64,000 nt of DNA, from contig CASFPN010000020.1 in the NCBI GenBank assembly GCA_949296425.1, forward strand, positions 1 to 64,000. The letters are read 5' to 3'. Shown here one piece after another: positions 53,294 through 63,179 of the stretch; positions within the stretch are counted from its first letter, which is position 1; the number at the start of each line of letters is the position of its first letter. A program made the position numbers and the translations under genes. A model generated the notes under the pieces. It worked only from the letters and a program-made list of their open reading frames with translations, was not told where the DNA came from and did not search any database. The stretch comes from an uncultured bacterium (lineage in GTDB: Bacteria > Cyanobacteriota > Vampirovibrionia > Gastranaerophilales > Gastranaerophilaceae).

Positions 53294-54466
53294 CTAATTA
53301 TTATATCTTATACCGGCATCTTTCATTCTTCTTATACATTCTTTAATAGTATCAACATCTTTTGTTAGAGCCACACGGAAATAACCTTCTCCGAACTTAC
53401 CGTAACCGTTTCCGGGAGGCACTACAATATTTGCTTTTTCAAGCATAGAAGTTACAAATTCTTCGGACGTCATGCCTTTCGGAACAGGAAGCCACAAATA
53501 AAATGTAGCTTTTGAAGGCTTTACATCCCAACCCAGTTCTCTAAAACCTTCTTCTGCTGCATCTCTGCGTTCTTGATACATTTTATTTAAATTTTCAATG
53601 TAGTGCGAATCGACGTTGAAAGCCGCAACTGCTGCCTCCTGAATAGCTTTAAACGTACCTGAATCAATATTATTTTTTATTGTGCCCAAAGCTTTTACAG
53701 CCTGAGCATTGCCGCAGACAAATCCCACTCTCCAACCTGTCATGTTATAAGATTTTGAGTGAGAATAAAATTCTAGAGCAACATCTTTTGCACCTTCAAC
53801 CTGCAAAACGGAAGGTGCCTTATATCCGTCGTAAGTCATTTCAGAATATGCCATATCAGAGCATAACAAAATGTCATATTTTTTACAAAAATCCACAGCT
53901 TTTTTGAAGAAAGTCAAATCAGCGACAGCACCTGTCGGGTTGTTCGGATAATTCAAAAACATAATCTTTGATTTTTTAGCAATATCTTCCGGGATTTTAT
54001 CAAAATCCGGCAGATACCCGTTTTCTTCCAATAAAGGCATTGCATAAGGTGTTCCGCCTGCAAATATTGTAGCATTGTGATAAACAGGATACCCAGGATC
54101 AGGGACAAGCGTATAGTCACCTTTATCTACAAAAGCAAAAAATACATGTGCAATAGCTTCTTTTGAACCTATATTTGCAAGCATTTCCGTATCAGCATCA
54201 AGTTCAACGCCGAAACGTTTTTTCATCCAGTCACAAGCTGCTTTTCTAAATTTTTCGGTTCCGTTATAAGGAGGATAATCATGATTTTTCGGGTTATCAA
54301 TTGCTCTGTGCATTTCTTCAACAACCGGCTGCAAAGTCGGTTTATCAGGATCACCGATACCAAGACTTATTATATCTCTGCCCTGAGCTTTTGCTTCCGC
54401 AATTTTTCTGTCTATTTCAGCAAAAAGATATGGGGGAATTTTTTCCAAACGTTCTGATACTTTCAT
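53294..54466 (-). CDS. dapL: LL-diaminopimelate aminotransferase
   Basis: A 390-residue fold type I aminotransferase converting tetrahydrodipicolinate directly to LL-DAP for lysine and peptidoglycan, the route used by cyanobacteria, plants and chlamydiae. It has RLEKIPPYLFAEIDRKIAEAKAQGRDIISLGIGDPD, MFLNYPNNPTGAVADL, LCSDMAYSEMTYDGYKAPS, and the PLP Lys in EFYSHSKSYNMTGWRVGF. Length and N-terminus fit the DapL family well. AAGAAGGAGAAGTC precedes the ATG. A paralogue of other specificity is at 35309. Confidence 0.93.
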   Translation of the reverse strand: MKVSERLEKIPPYLFAEIDRKIAEAKAQGRDIISLGIGDPDKPTLQPVVEEMHRAIDNPKNHDYPPYNGTEKFRKAACDWMKKRFGVELDADTEMLANIGSKEAIAHVFFAFVDKGDYTLVPDPGYPVYHNATIFAGGTPYAMPLLEENGYLPDFDKIPEDIAKKSKIMFLNYPNNPTGAVADLTFFKKAVDFCKKYDILLCSDMAYSEMTYDGYKAPSVLQVEGAKDVALEFYSHSKSYNMTGWRVGFVCGNAQAVKALGTIKNNIDSGTFKAIQEAAVAAFNVDSHYIENLNKMYQERRDAAEEGFRELGWDVKPSKATFYLWLPVPKGMTSEEFVTSMLEKANIVVPPGNGYGKFGEGYFRVALTKDVDTIKECIRRMKDAGIRYNN

Positions 54467-54534
54467 GACTTCTCCTTCTTAATATTCTTTCCTTACGATT
54501 AATTTTATGATATCATAAATATAGAGGAAAGACA

Positions 54535-55611
54535 ATGAGTATAATTGCGGACGATAATGATTTTAAAAGCTCGACAATAGCAGAAAAAAAGAACCATTCG
54601 GTAGTCAAAAGGGAATGCCTTGACAATGACAAAAATTTTGAAAACTGTATAAGGCCTAAAACTTTTGACACCTACATAGGCCAGTCCGCACTGAAAGAAA
54701 CACTGAAAATTTCCATAGAAGCTGCTAAAAAGCGGGGGTTACCGCTTGACCATCTGTTATTTTACGGCCCGCCAGGGCTTGGCAAAACGACTCTGGCAGG
54801 GGTTATAGCAGAACAAATGGGAGTGGAGATTAAAATTACTTCGGCCCCTGCACTTGAAAGGCCCAGAGATATTATAGGCATTTTAATGTCTTTAAAGGGT
54901 GGAGAAATATTGTTTATAGACGAAATTCACAGATTAAATAAAGTTGCGGAAGAAATTCTTTATCCTGCAATGGAAGACTTTTTTCTGGATATGACAACAG
55001 GCAAAAGCCAGACTGTAAAAACACTCCGCATTCCGCTTCCTAAATTTACGCTGATTGGGGCCACAACAAAGGCCGGAGAACTTTCAGGGCCTCTGCGCGA
55101 TCGCTTTGGAATAATACACAGACTGGAATTTTATACGGAAGAAGAATTGTCACAAGTTATTAAGCGTACTGCAGGAATTTTAAATATTGATATTACGGAA
55201 GAAGGAGCACACGCAATTGCAAAACGTTCCAGAGGCACTCCGAGAATTGCAAACAGATTAGTTAAAAGAGTTGCTGATTATGCTATTGTCAAACATGACG
55301 GGAAAATAAGCGAAGACGTTGCAAATAAGTCATTAGATATTCTTAAAATAGATAATTTCGGGCTGGATAACACTGACCGAAGTCTTTTAAAACTTATTAT
55401 AGAAAAATACGACGGCGGTCCTGTCGGTATTGAAACTATTGCAGCTGCAATAGGAGAAGATGTCAGAACAATAGAAGATGTATGCGAACCGTTTCTTCTG
55501 CAGGCAGGTCTTTTACAACGCACCCCTCGAGGCAGAAAAGTTTCCCCGGCAACATACAGACATCTCGGTTACAAAAATATTGACATGAGCGAACAAAAAA
55601 GTTTATTTTAA
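54535..55611 (+). CDS. ruvB: Holliday junction branch migration helicase RuvB
   Basis: A 358-residue AAA+ motor. It has [25 protein letters not shown], Walker [16 protein letters not shown], Walker [14 protein letters not shown], sensor 1 [21 protein letters not shown], and the C-terminal winged helix [28 protein letters not shown] with RTPRGR. An N-terminal extension of about 35 residues precedes the conserved core. AGAGGAAAGAC lies upstream. Confidence 0.97.
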   Translation: MSIIADDNDFKSSTIAEKKNHSVVKRECLDNDKNFENCIRPKTFDTYIGQSALKETLKISIEAAKKRGLPLDHLLFYGPPGLGKTTLAGVIAEQMGVEIKITSAPALERPRDIIGILMSLKGGEILFIDEIHRLNKVAEEILYPAMEDFFLDMTTGKSQTVKTLRIPLPKFTLIGATTKAGELSGPLRDRFGIIHRLEFYTEEELSQVIKRTAGILNIDITEEGAHAIAKRSRGTPRIANRLVKRVADYAIVKHDGKISEDVANKSLDILKIDNFGLDNTDRSLLKLIIEKYDGGPVGIETIAAAIGEDVRTIEDVCEPFLLQAGLLQRTPRGRKVSPATYRHLGYKNIDMSEQKSLF

Positions 55612-55806
55612 CTATTCAATCAAATATTTATAACTGCATCCCGCACCTACAGCTTTATATACATAATCATAAGCAGATATAGCTCCGCCTTCAAGGGTTT
55701 TATATTTGCTGTATGCATTGCCGGGATGAAAACCTACCCAACTATATTTTGGATGAGTATAATGCATATCGCATAAATTTTTATTATAAGTTACTGCAAT
55801 ACTCAA
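55612..55806 (-). pseudogene. Possible remnant or small hypothetical protein
   Basis: A 64-codon frame beginning with TTG directly after an in-frame stop, with no ribosome site. It reads SIAVTYNKNLCDMHYTHPKY...GAGCSYKYLIE. The composition (Tyr, Gly, His) looks coding-like, but the lack of a start suggests the 3' part of a lost gene. It abuts the ruvB stop on the opposite strand. Confidence 0.3.
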
Positions 55807-55831
55807 TTAAATCTGTGATATAATATTATCT

Positions 55832-56284
55832 ATGGATAGAAAAATTATTACAACTAACAGAAAAGCTTTTCACGATTACATTATTATTGAAAAATATACT
55901 GCAGGAATTGTTCTTACCGGAACTGAAATTAAATCAATACGAAAAAACGCAATTAATTTAAAAGACAGCTTTTGCAAAATAGAGGATAACGAAATTTTCC
56001 TCTACAAATGTCATATTTCGCCGTATGAACAGGGAAACAGATTTAATCACGATGCAGAACGGGTGAGAAAGCTGCTTTTGAATAAAAAAGAAATTCTGAA
56101 AATGCAAACTAAAGTAAAACAGGACAATTACACAATCGTCCCGCTTGAAGTTTTTTTGTCACACGGGTTTGCTAAAGTAGAAATAGGGCTTGCCAAAGGT
56201 AAAAAGCTTCATGACAAACGGGAAGATATTGCAAAAAAAGATCTGAAACGAGAAATGGACAGAGCCGGAAAAATAAGGTATTAA
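55832..56284 (+). CDS. smpB: SsrA-binding protein SmpB
   Basis: A 150-residue protein that carries tmRNA to stalled ribosomes. NRKAFHDYIIIEKYTAGIVLTGTEIKSIR, NLKDSF, EIFLYKCHISPYEQGNRFNHDAERVRKLLLNKKEI and GLAKGKKLHDKREDIAKKD are the conserved family segments, and the basic C-terminal tail is present. tmRNA itself was not found nearby. Confidence 0.96.
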   Translation: MDRKIITTNRKAFHDYIIIEKYTAGIVLTGTEIKSIRKNAINLKDSFCKIEDNEIFLYKCHISPYEQGNRFNHDAERVRKLLLNKKEILKMQTKVKQDNYTIVPLEVFLSHGFAKVEIGLAKGKKLHDKREDIAKKDLKREMDRAGKIRY

Positions 56285-56334
56285 AATTAATCAAACGCCT
56301 GTTATGTAAATTCCGCAACGCAAAGGAGTAAAAA

Positions 56335-57309
56335 ATGAAAGTCGTCATCTTAGGCAAAGGAGAAATGTTATCTAATCTTATTGAAGGAACACTTGATGCA
56401 GGATGCAAAATCTCCGGTGTTTTAAGATATGAAAGAACTGTAATGCCAAAATTTCTGCTTGGTCTCAGAGATTTTTTCAAAAGCTCCTCAGATGTAACTA
56501 TTATCAAACAGCATAAATTGCATGAAATTAAATGTTGTTCTGCTAATTGTGAAGAATTCAAAAAAGAAATAATCAAGCTTAACGCTGATATAATACTTGT
56601 TGGGACATGGCATGAAAGACTCAAAAAAGATATTACAGAACTTCCTGTAATCGCCTGTGTCAATGTACATCCGTCATATCTGCCGAAATACAGAGGACCG
56701 AATCCATATTTACAAACAATTCTGCACAGAGAAAATTACTCAGGGCTGACATTTCATCTTATGAATGAAGACTTTGACAAAGGTGCAATTCTTGCACAGA
56801 AAAAAGTTAAAATTTTTCCTGGCGACACAGGCAAAGAACTTAAAGAAAGAACAGTTTTTCAAGCAAGACTAATGTGCGCCGAACTATTACAAAAACTTGG
56901 TTCAGGACTTGTTATCCCTGTTGAGCAGAATGAAAAAGAAGCCTCGTATTATCCGAATATTAAACCTGACGATATGATGCTCAATTTTGAAAAAGAATCA
57001 GCCGAACAAATTCATGCCAGAATACGAGCTTTCCATCCCTGGCTGCCCTGTTATGTAAGTTACGGGAAAAAATTTTTTATCCCGAATCCTTACAAACTAA
57101 AAATTGTCGATGAAATTCATACCAAATACTACCTTGATAAACATAATATAAAAAATCCTAAACCCGGCGATATCATACATACAAACTTCAAATCACGCGC
57201 AATTACAGTAATGTGTAAAGAGGGTAAATCTTTAAAAATGATAGGAACATATTTATACGGATTTCTAAACAAACCTTTTACAAGTATATTTATAAAACAT
57301 ATATTGTAA
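56335..57309 (+). CDS. Formyltransferase-family protein (Fmt/sugar formyltransferase-like)
   Basis: A 324-residue protein of the 10-formyl-tetrahydrofolate transferase fold. The catalytic segment NVHPSYLPKYRGPNPYLQTI has the His and Asn-type residues of the family, with GLTFHLMNEDFDKGAILAQ following. The N-terminal VVILGKGEMLSNLIEGTLDAG differs from true methionyl-tRNA formyltransferase. Its position just upstream of the CDP-sugar genes makes an N-formyl-sugar enzyme plausible, but tRNA formylation or another acceptor cannot be excluded. AAAGGAG precedes the start. Confidence 0.75.
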   Translation: MKVVILGKGEMLSNLIEGTLDAGCKISGVLRYERTVMPKFLLGLRDFFKSSSDVTIIKQHKLHEIKCCSANCEEFKKEIIKLNADIILVGTWHERLKKDITELPVIACVNVHPSYLPKYRGPNPYLQTILHRENYSGLTFHLMNEDFDKGAILAQKKVKIFPGDTGKELKERTVFQARLMCAELLQKLGSGLVIPVEQNEKEASYYPNIKPDDMMLNFEKESAEQIHARIRAFHPWLPCYVSYGKKFFIPNPYKLKIVDEIHTKYYLDKHNIKNPKPGDIIHTNFKSRAITVMCKEGKSLKMIGTYLYGFLNKPFTSIFIKHIL

Positions 57310-57384
57310 TATAAAAGTTTATTATTTGTAATTAAATAATATTTATGGTAAATATATAATTATTTAGGGTATAAGGATAAGTTG

Positions 57385-58170
57385 ATGAAAGTTGTTATAT
57401 TAGCCGGTGGATTAGGGACACGCTTAAGTGAAGAAACCAGACTGATTCCGAAACCGATGGTTGAAATCGGCGGAAAACCTATTTTATGGCATATTATGAA
57501 AATATATTCTTATTACGGATTTAATGAATTCGTAATTTTAACAGGATATAAATCTCACATTATTAAAGATTATTTTGTGCATTATTACCAGCAATATTCC
57601 GACATTACCGTAGATATGGTAAATAACACCGTAGATATTCACCGAATGCAGACAGAACCTTGGAAAGTTACAATGCTCTATACCGGACAGGAAACTATGA
57701 CCGGTGGCAGGATAAAAAAAGCCCGGCAATATATCGGAAATGAACGTTTCTTGCTGACATACGGCGACGGCGTTGCTGATATTGATATTAACAAACTTAT
57801 TAAATTCCATGAATCATCTAAAAAAATTGTTACAATGACAGCCGTCCAACCGTCCGGTAAATTCGGCGCAATTGTTATAAATGATGATAATACCATAACT
57901 TCATTTAAAGAAAAACCTGCCGGCGACGGATACTGGATTAACGGAGGATTTTTCGTCTGCGAACCTGAAGTATTTGACTATATTCCGCAAGGGGATGATG
58001 TGATATTTGAAAAATTTCCGCTTGAAAATCTTGCAAAAGATAAAAAGCTTAATGCTTACAAACACAGCGGTTTTTGGCGGCCGATGGATACTTTAAAAGA
58101 TAAAAATGATTTAACTGAAATGTGGAAGAACAATAAAGCTCCGTGGAACATTTGGAACAAAGGATTATAA
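57385..58170 (+). CDS. rfbF: Glucose-1-phosphate cytidylyltransferase
   Basis: About 261 residues from the ATG at 57385; AAGGAT lies upstream. It makes CDP-glucose from CTP and glucose-1-phosphate, the entry step to CDP-dideoxysugars. VVILAGGLGTRLSEETRLIPKPMVEIGGKPILWHIMKIYSYYG is the signature. YGDGVADIDI, TMTAVQPSGKFGAI and GFWRPMDTLKDK are typical of RfbF. First gene of the run rfbF, unknown, rfbG, rfbH, transketolase pair, epimerase. Confidence 0.95.
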   Translation: MKVVILAGGLGTRLSEETRLIPKPMVEIGGKPILWHIMKIYSYYGFNEFVILTGYKSHIIKDYFVHYYQQYSDITVDMVNNTVDIHRMQTEPWKVTMLYTGQETMTGGRIKKARQYIGNERFLLTYGDGVADIDINKLIKFHESSKKIVTMTAVQPSGKFGAIVINDDNTITSFKEKPAGDGYWINGGFFVCEPEVFDYIPQGDDVIFEKFPLENLAKDKKLNAYKHSGFWRPMDTLKDKNDLTEMWKNNKAPWNIWNKGL

Positions 58171-58171
58171 A

Positions 58172-59062
58172 ATGCAAAAAAAATATATAATTTGGGCTCC
58201 GCAATATGATAAAAGCAACGGGATAAGAGTTCTTTATAAATTACATGATGCGCTCAGAGAAAAGGGGTACGAAGCGTATATCTATTCTATTCCTTCAGAA
58301 CATAAATGCAATTACATTACAGATTCACAAATAACAAAAGAGATGAGAAAAAATGATATAGTAATTTATCCCGAAATAGTTGTCCATAATCCGTTAAGAT
58401 TTCAGAATGTAGTCAGATATGTTTTGTATTATCCCGGCAAAAACGGCGGGACTGATGAATATGATGATTATGAAATGAAATTTACTTACCTCAAAAAATT
58501 TTACGACAATGTTGATGAACTGTTCATTTCAACTCTTGATACGAAAATATTTTATAAGGATAATTCCGTTAAAGACAAAAACTGCTATTTTATATACAAA
58601 GGCGGAAAATGGAAAGACATTCCGGAATTTGACAACATGATTAAAATTACAATGCAATATCCTGCAACAAAAGATGAACTTTCAAAATTATTAAGAGAAA
58701 CCAAAACATTATACTCCTATGATGATTGTACACAACTGCTTGATGAAGCAGTTCTTTGCGGCTGTGACGTTAAAATTGTAAGAGAAAACGGTTTCGAAAA
58801 CTTTCACAGCAGCTATAAAGAACAGTTTGAAAATGCAGACAGGAATTTGGAAAATTTTATAAAGAAAACCCAAAAGATGAATTACACAGAAAAAATAAGA
58901 AAACCTCCGATTATTTCAAATACGATTTTTTACACAAAAGAAAACTTAAAAATTTTATTGTATAAATATATTTTCCATAATAAAAAAAGAACTTATAAAC
59001 ATATTGTAAAAAAATTCTATCACTCAGTAAATGCGTATAATTATAAACCACAAGGAATATAA
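58172..59062 (+). CDS. Glycosyltransferase-like protein of unknown specificity
   Basis: A 296-residue protein inside the CDP-sugar run, 1 bp after rfbF and ending 0 bp before rfbG. It begins YIIWAPQYDKSNGIRVLYKLHDALREKGYEAYIYS, the pattern of a GT-B N-terminal Rossmann half (family 4-like). DIVIYPEIVVHNPLRFQNVVRYVLYYPG and a later TKTLYSYDDCTQLLDEAVLCGCDVKIV resemble its second half. No DxD motif. Transfer of the CDP-derived sugar is inferred from context. Confidence 0.6.
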   Translation: MQKKYIIWAPQYDKSNGIRVLYKLHDALREKGYEAYIYSIPSEHKCNYITDSQITKEMRKNDIVIYPEIVVHNPLRFQNVVRYVLYYPGKNGGTDEYDDYEMKFTYLKKFYDNVDELFISTLDTKIFYKDNSVKDKNCYFIYKGGKWKDIPEFDNMIKITMQYPATKDELSKLLRETKTLYSYDDCTQLLDEAVLCGCDVKIVRENGFENFHSSYKEQFENADRNLENFIKKTQKMNYTEKIRKPPIISNTIFYTKENLKILLYKYIFHNKKRTYKHIVKKFYHSVNAYNYKPQGI

Positions 59063-60151
59063 ATGCTTATCAATACATACAAAAATAAAAAAGTTTTTTT
59101 AACAGGCCACACAGGTTTCAAGGGGAGCTGGCTTGCAACGTGGCTAATACATATGGGGGCAAAAGTCTGCGGTTATTCGCTTGAGGCAGAAACAAATCCA
59201 TCTATGTTCAATGAACTAAAAATTGCAGACAAAATTGAACATTCCGTTATCGGAAACATTCTTGATACAAACAAATTAGAAAATACAATGAAACAATTTA
59301 AGCCGGATATTGTTTTTCATCTTGCTGCCCAACCGCTTGTAAGACTTTCATATTCACAACCGCTTCTCACATATCAAACAAATGTTATAGGAACATTAAA
59401 TGTTTTGGAAGCAGCAAGAAAATGTCCCTCAGTAAAAGCTTTTGTAAATATTACAACTGATAAATGTTACGAAAATAAAGAAGTTAAAAGAGGCTACAGA
59501 GAAGATGATCCTATGGGCGGGTATGATATGTATTCTTCCTCTAAAGGATGTGTGGAAATAATGTCGTCTTCATATCGCCGCTCATTTCTGCAGGATAAAA
59601 ACACTTATGCAATGGCAACGGCAAGAGCGGGCAATGTAATAGGCGGCGGCGACTGGGCGCTTGACAGGCTTATTCCGGATTGTATAAGAGCAATTAATCA
59701 AGAGGTTGATATTGAAATCAGAAACCCTGTTGCGGTAAGACCATGGCAGCATGTTCTTGAACCTTTGTCCGGTTATCTTTTACTGGGACAAAAACTTCTT
59801 GAAGAAGGTAAAAAATTTGCCGACGGGTTTAATTTCGGTCCGCATGGTGACTGTGTTGTGACTGTTGCGCAAATTGCAAAAAAGATTACTGAAATTTATG
59901 GAAAAGGTAAAGTTATAATTGGAGAAAAAAGTCCTTTGCATGAAGCAGGTCTTTTAATGCTTAATATAGAAAAGGCTGAAAGAGTATTAGGCTGGACGCC
60001 CTTATATTCACCTGAACAGGCACTAGAACTAACAGCTGAGTGGTATAAACATTTTTATAACAAAGATTGTAATATGTTTGAATATACATTACAACAAATC
60101 AAAGAATATGAAGGAAGCATAAAGTGGAACAAGAATTACGCAATAAAGTAA
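59063..60151 (+). CDS. rfbG: CDP-glucose 4,6-dehydratase
   Basis: A 362-residue short-chain dehydrogenase/reductase making CDP-4-dehydro-6-deoxyglucose. It has the NAD site FLTGHTGFKGSWLATWLIHMGA, LAAQPLVRLSYSQPLLTYQTNVIGTLNVLEA, and the catalytic YSSSKGCVEIMSSSYRRSF region with Tyr-x3-Lys-like spacing. It also has RAGNVIGGGDWALDRLIPDCIRA and AVRPWQHVLEPLSGYLLL, all typical of RfbG. It overlaps the GTG start of rfbH by 28 bp. Confidence 0.96.
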   Translation: MLINTYKNKKVFLTGHTGFKGSWLATWLIHMGAKVCGYSLEAETNPSMFNELKIADKIEHSVIGNILDTNKLENTMKQFKPDIVFHLAAQPLVRLSYSQPLLTYQTNVIGTLNVLEAARKCPSVKAFVNITTDKCYENKEVKRGYREDDPMGGYDMYSSSKGCVEIMSSSYRRSFLQDKNTYAMATARAGNVIGGGDWALDRLIPDCIRAINQEVDIEIRNPVAVRPWQHVLEPLSGYLLLGQKLLEEGKKFADGFNFGPHGDCVVTVAQIAKKITEIYGKGKVIIGEKSPLHEAGLLMLNIEKAERVLGWTPLYSPEQALELTAEWYKHFYNKDCNMFEYTLQQIKEYEGSIKWNKNYAIK

Positions 60152-61485
60152 AAGATGCAGCAAGAGAATATTACAGGAAAGTTTACGGGCAAAAAAGAGA
60201 GTTTGACTATATTCCTCCAAGCGGAAAATTGCTAGGCGAAGAAGAACTTCTTAATATGATTGATGCTTCACTTGATATGTGGTTGACAGCAGGGAGATTT
60301 AACAGAGAATTTGAGAATAAATTCGCAAAATATATGGGAGTAAAATATGCTCTGTCAACAAATTCAGGTTCAAGTGCCAATTTGCTTGCATTTTCTGCTT
60401 TAACATCACATAAACTCGGGGAAAAAGCACTTAAAAAAGGGGATGAAGTTATTACAGTAGCCGCAGGCTTTCCGACTACAATTAATCCTATTATACAAAA
60501 CGGTATGATACCTGTGTTTGTTGATTGTGAAATCGGAACATATAATATTGATGCCGATAAAATAGAAGAAGCAATAACAGATAAAACAAAAGCTATTTTT
60601 ATTGCACATACACTGGGTAACAGCTATGACCTTGATAAGATTACCGTGCTTGCAGAAAAATATAATTTATGGGTAATTGAAGATTCTTGCGATGCGTTGG
60701 GCGGTGAGTACAAAGGCAAAAAAATCGGAACAATAGGCCATATAGGAACATTCAGTTTTTATCCGGCACATCACCTGACAATGGGAGAAGGCGGAGCAGT
60801 AATAACTAACGATCCGCTATTATACAAAATAATAATGTCATTCCGAGATTGGGGCAGAGATTGTTGCTGCCCGCCCGGGAAAGATGGTGTTTGCGGAAAA
60901 AGATTTTCACAACAGCTGGGAAATCTTCCTTTTGGTTACGATCATAAATACACTTATTCACATATAGGCTATAACCTCAAAATTACTGATTGGCAAGCTG
61001 CATTAGGCTGTTCACAGATAGATAAACTTGACAATTTCTTAAAAATTCGACGCAGAAATGCGGAATTATTAACAGAATTACTTTCGGATTTGACTGATTA
61101 CTTAATACTACCCGAGGTAAAAGAAGGGGTAAAACCGTCGTGGTTCGGCTATCTAATCTCGGTCAAAGAAAATGCTCCTTTTACAAAACAACAACTGGTA
61201 GAATATCTGGAAAACAACAAAATCGGGACACGTCAACTATTTGCGGGCAATATCTTAAGACAGCCTATGATAGTTGATAATGATATTAATTTCAGAATAG
61301 GCAGTTCAAAAGTTCTAAATTCAAAAGAATTAAACGAAGAATATTATAAATTACTGCCAAATACTGAATTTATAATGAATCATACCTTCTGGGTCGGTAC
61401 ATTTCCGGCACTCGGAGAGATAGAAATTAAAAGGATTACAAATGCTATCCATACTTTTATAAATAAAAAAATTGGAGTTATTTAA
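60124..61485 (+). CDS. rfbH: CDP-4-dehydro-6-deoxyglucose 3-dehydrase
   Basis: A 453-residue enzyme (E1) that removes the C3 hydroxyl with PMP and a 2Fe-2S cluster. It starts with GTG behind AAGGAAG. The usual PLP-binding Lys is replaced by His in FYPAHHLTMGEGGA, the hallmark of this dehydrase. The cluster region has Cys in RDCCCPPGKDGVCGKR. LSTNSGSSANLLAF and IEDSCDALGGEYKGKKIGT are fold type I contacts. The reductase partner (E3, RfbI-type) is not visible in the window. Confidence 0.95.
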   Translation: MEQELRNKVKDAAREYYRKVYGQKREFDYIPPSGKLLGEEELLNMIDASLDMWLTAGRFNREFENKFAKYMGVKYALSTNSGSSANLLAFSALTSHKLGEKALKKGDEVITVAAGFPTTINPIIQNGMIPVFVDCEIGTYNIDADKIEEAITDKTKAIFIAHTLGNSYDLDKITVLAEKYNLWVIEDSCDALGGEYKGKKIGTIGHIGTFSFYPAHHLTMGEGGAVITNDPLLYKIIMSFRDWGRDCCCPPGKDGVCGKRFSQQLGNLPFGYDHKYTYSHIGYNLKITDWQAALGCSQIDKLDNFLKIRRRNAELLTELLSDLTDYLILPEVKEGVKPSWFGYLISVKENAPFTKQQLVEYLENNKIGTRQLFAGNILRQPMIVDNDINFRIGSSKVLNSKELNEEYYKLLPNTEFIMNHTFWVGTFPALGEIEIKRITNAIHTFINKKIGVI

Positions 61486-61488
61486 TAA

Positions 61489-62295
61489 ATGGAAAAATTA
61501 AAAGAAGTTCGAAAAACAATTGTTGAAATGATACATAATGCAAATGTTTCGCACATTGGTTCAGCTATGAGTATAGTAGATATATTATATATGCTTTATT
61601 TTAAGGTAGCAAATATCACAAAGCAAAATATTAAAGATCCAAACAGAGATATTGTTATTCTTTCAAAAGGTCATTCAAGTGCAGCACTTTATTCGGTTTT
61701 ATACCATAGAAATTTGATAACAAAAGAAATGATTGATAATTATTCAAAAGACAATGGAAGCTTACCATGCCATATAGATAAGGAAAAATCCCCTTTCTTT
61801 GAAGTATCTACAGGATCATTAGGACATGGTTTATCACTTGGTGTAGGTTTTGCTTTAGCAAAAAAAATAAATAAGAATACAGGCAGAGTATATGTAATAT
61901 GTGGCGATGGTGAAATGAATGAAGGTTCTGTGTGGGAAGCTATTATGTTTGCATCAACACACAAACTTGATAATTTAACTTTAATTGTTGATTTTAATCA
62001 CTTCCAAGCATTTGGCTCAACTAATTCTATAATAAATCAAAGCAATTTAGAAGAAAGGTTAAAAGCGTTTGGTTTTGATGCTCATACTATAAATGGACAT
62101 GATTTCAAAATGATTGAACGGGCACTAATGTATAGAAGTTCTCTCAAATACTTAAAACAACCTGTTGCAATTATTGCTAATACAGTTAAGGGTAAAGGTG
62201 TTTCCTTTATGGAAAATAAACTTGAATGGCATTATAAATCTCCAAATGATGAACAATTAGAAATTGCACTTCATGAAATTGAGGAGAAATATTAA
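61489..62295 (+). CDS. Transketolase N-terminal (TPP-binding) subunit
   Basis: A 268-residue half-transketolase. It has IHNANVSHIGSAMSIVDILYMLYF, LSKGHSSAALYSVLY (thiamine site), TGSLGHGLSLGVGFALAKK, and GDGEMNEGSVWEAIMFAS with NHFQAFG (GDG...N metal motif). It pairs with the next gene, the two overlapping by one base. Placement next to rfbFGH suggests two-carbon transfer on a sugar intermediate rather than the pentose phosphate route. Codon use looks slightly more AT-rich than in rfbG/rfbH. Confidence 0.9.
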   Translation: MEKLKEVRKTIVEMIHNANVSHIGSAMSIVDILYMLYFKVANITKQNIKDPNRDIVILSKGHSSAALYSVLYHRNLITKEMIDNYSKDNGSLPCHIDKEKSPFFEVSTGSLGHGLSLGVGFALAKKINKNTGRVYVICGDGEMNEGSVWEAIMFASTHKLDNLTLIVDFNHFQAFGSTNSIINQSNLEERLKAFGFDAHTINGHDFKMIERALMYRSSLKYLKQPVAIIANTVKGKGVSFMENKLEWHYKSPNDEQLEIALHEIEEKY

Positions 62296-63179
62296 TGAGA
62301 AAAACATTTATAAATACTTTGATAGAATTAACAAGAAAAGATAAAGATATAGTTTTAATAACTCCTGATATGGGCTTTTCAGTATTAGAACCATTTTTTG
62401 AAGAATTTCCAGAACGTTCTTTCAATGCAGGTGTTGCTGAACAAAATGCAATAACTATGGCTGCAGGATTAGCACTTGCAGGGAAAAAACCTTATGTTTA
62501 CACAATTATTCCATTTTTAATTGAAAGAGCCTTTGAACAAGTAAAACTTGATATTGCCTATATGAATACAAATGTTAAATTGGTAGGAATTGGTGCAGGT
62601 TTTACTTATGGCTCAGCAGGTGCAACACACCATGCAATAGAAGATATTGCTTTAATGCGTGCATTACCAAATATGATGATTTGTTGTCCTGGGGATAATA
62701 ACGAAGCAGAACAGATTGTTCGTCAATCCGTACTAAATAATAAACCTATGTATATAAGAATTGGACGTCATAATAGAGGGGTTATTAATAATGAAAAAAT
62801 TAAAATAGGAAAGGCATCAGTTATTGAAAACGGTGAAGATATAGCAATAATTTCAACCAGCAATATGTTGCCTGATGCTGCATATTATTGCAGGCAATTA
62901 AAAGAACAGGGTAAAAAGCCTTATTTAATCAGTATGCATACGGTTAAACCGCTAGATAAAGCTCTTATTTTAAAGCTTATAGATAAAGGCGTAGAAATTC
63001 AAACAATGGAAGAACACTCTATAATTGGCGGATTAGGCAGTGCAGTGGCAGAAGTTATTGCCGAATCAGGTAAAGGTGTCAAATTCAAAAGAATAGGTAT
63101 CCCTGATAAATTCTCGCATTTTATCGGCAGTCAAAAATATATTAAAAAGCAGTTTGGACTCTACTACGGTGAGGATTAA
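62295..63179 (+). CDS. Transketolase C-terminal subunit
   Basis: A 294-residue partner with the pyrimidine-binding domain: DIVLITPDMGFSVLEPFFEEFPERSFNAGVAEQNAITMAAGLALAG, including the catalytic Glu in VAEQNA, then GAGFTYGSAGATHHAIEDIALMRALPNMMICCPGDN and the C-terminal swivel domain. Split transketolases of this kind are common in surface-sugar clusters. Two-carbon branching of the dideoxysugar is inferred. Its stop overlaps the next start. Confidence 0.9.
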   Translation: MRKTFINTLIELTRKDKDIVLITPDMGFSVLEPFFEEFPERSFNAGVAEQNAITMAAGLALAGKKPYVYTIIPFLIERAFEQVKLDIAYMNTNVKLVGIGAGFTYGSAGATHHAIEDIALMRALPNMMICCPGDNNEAEQIVRQSVLNNKPMYIRIGRHNRGVINNEKIKIGKASVIENGEDIAIISTSNMLPDAAYYCRQLKEQGKKPYLISMHTVKPLDKALILKLIDKGVEIQTMEEHSIIGGLGSAVAEVIAESGKGVKFKRIGIPDKFSHFIGSQKYIKKQFGLYYGED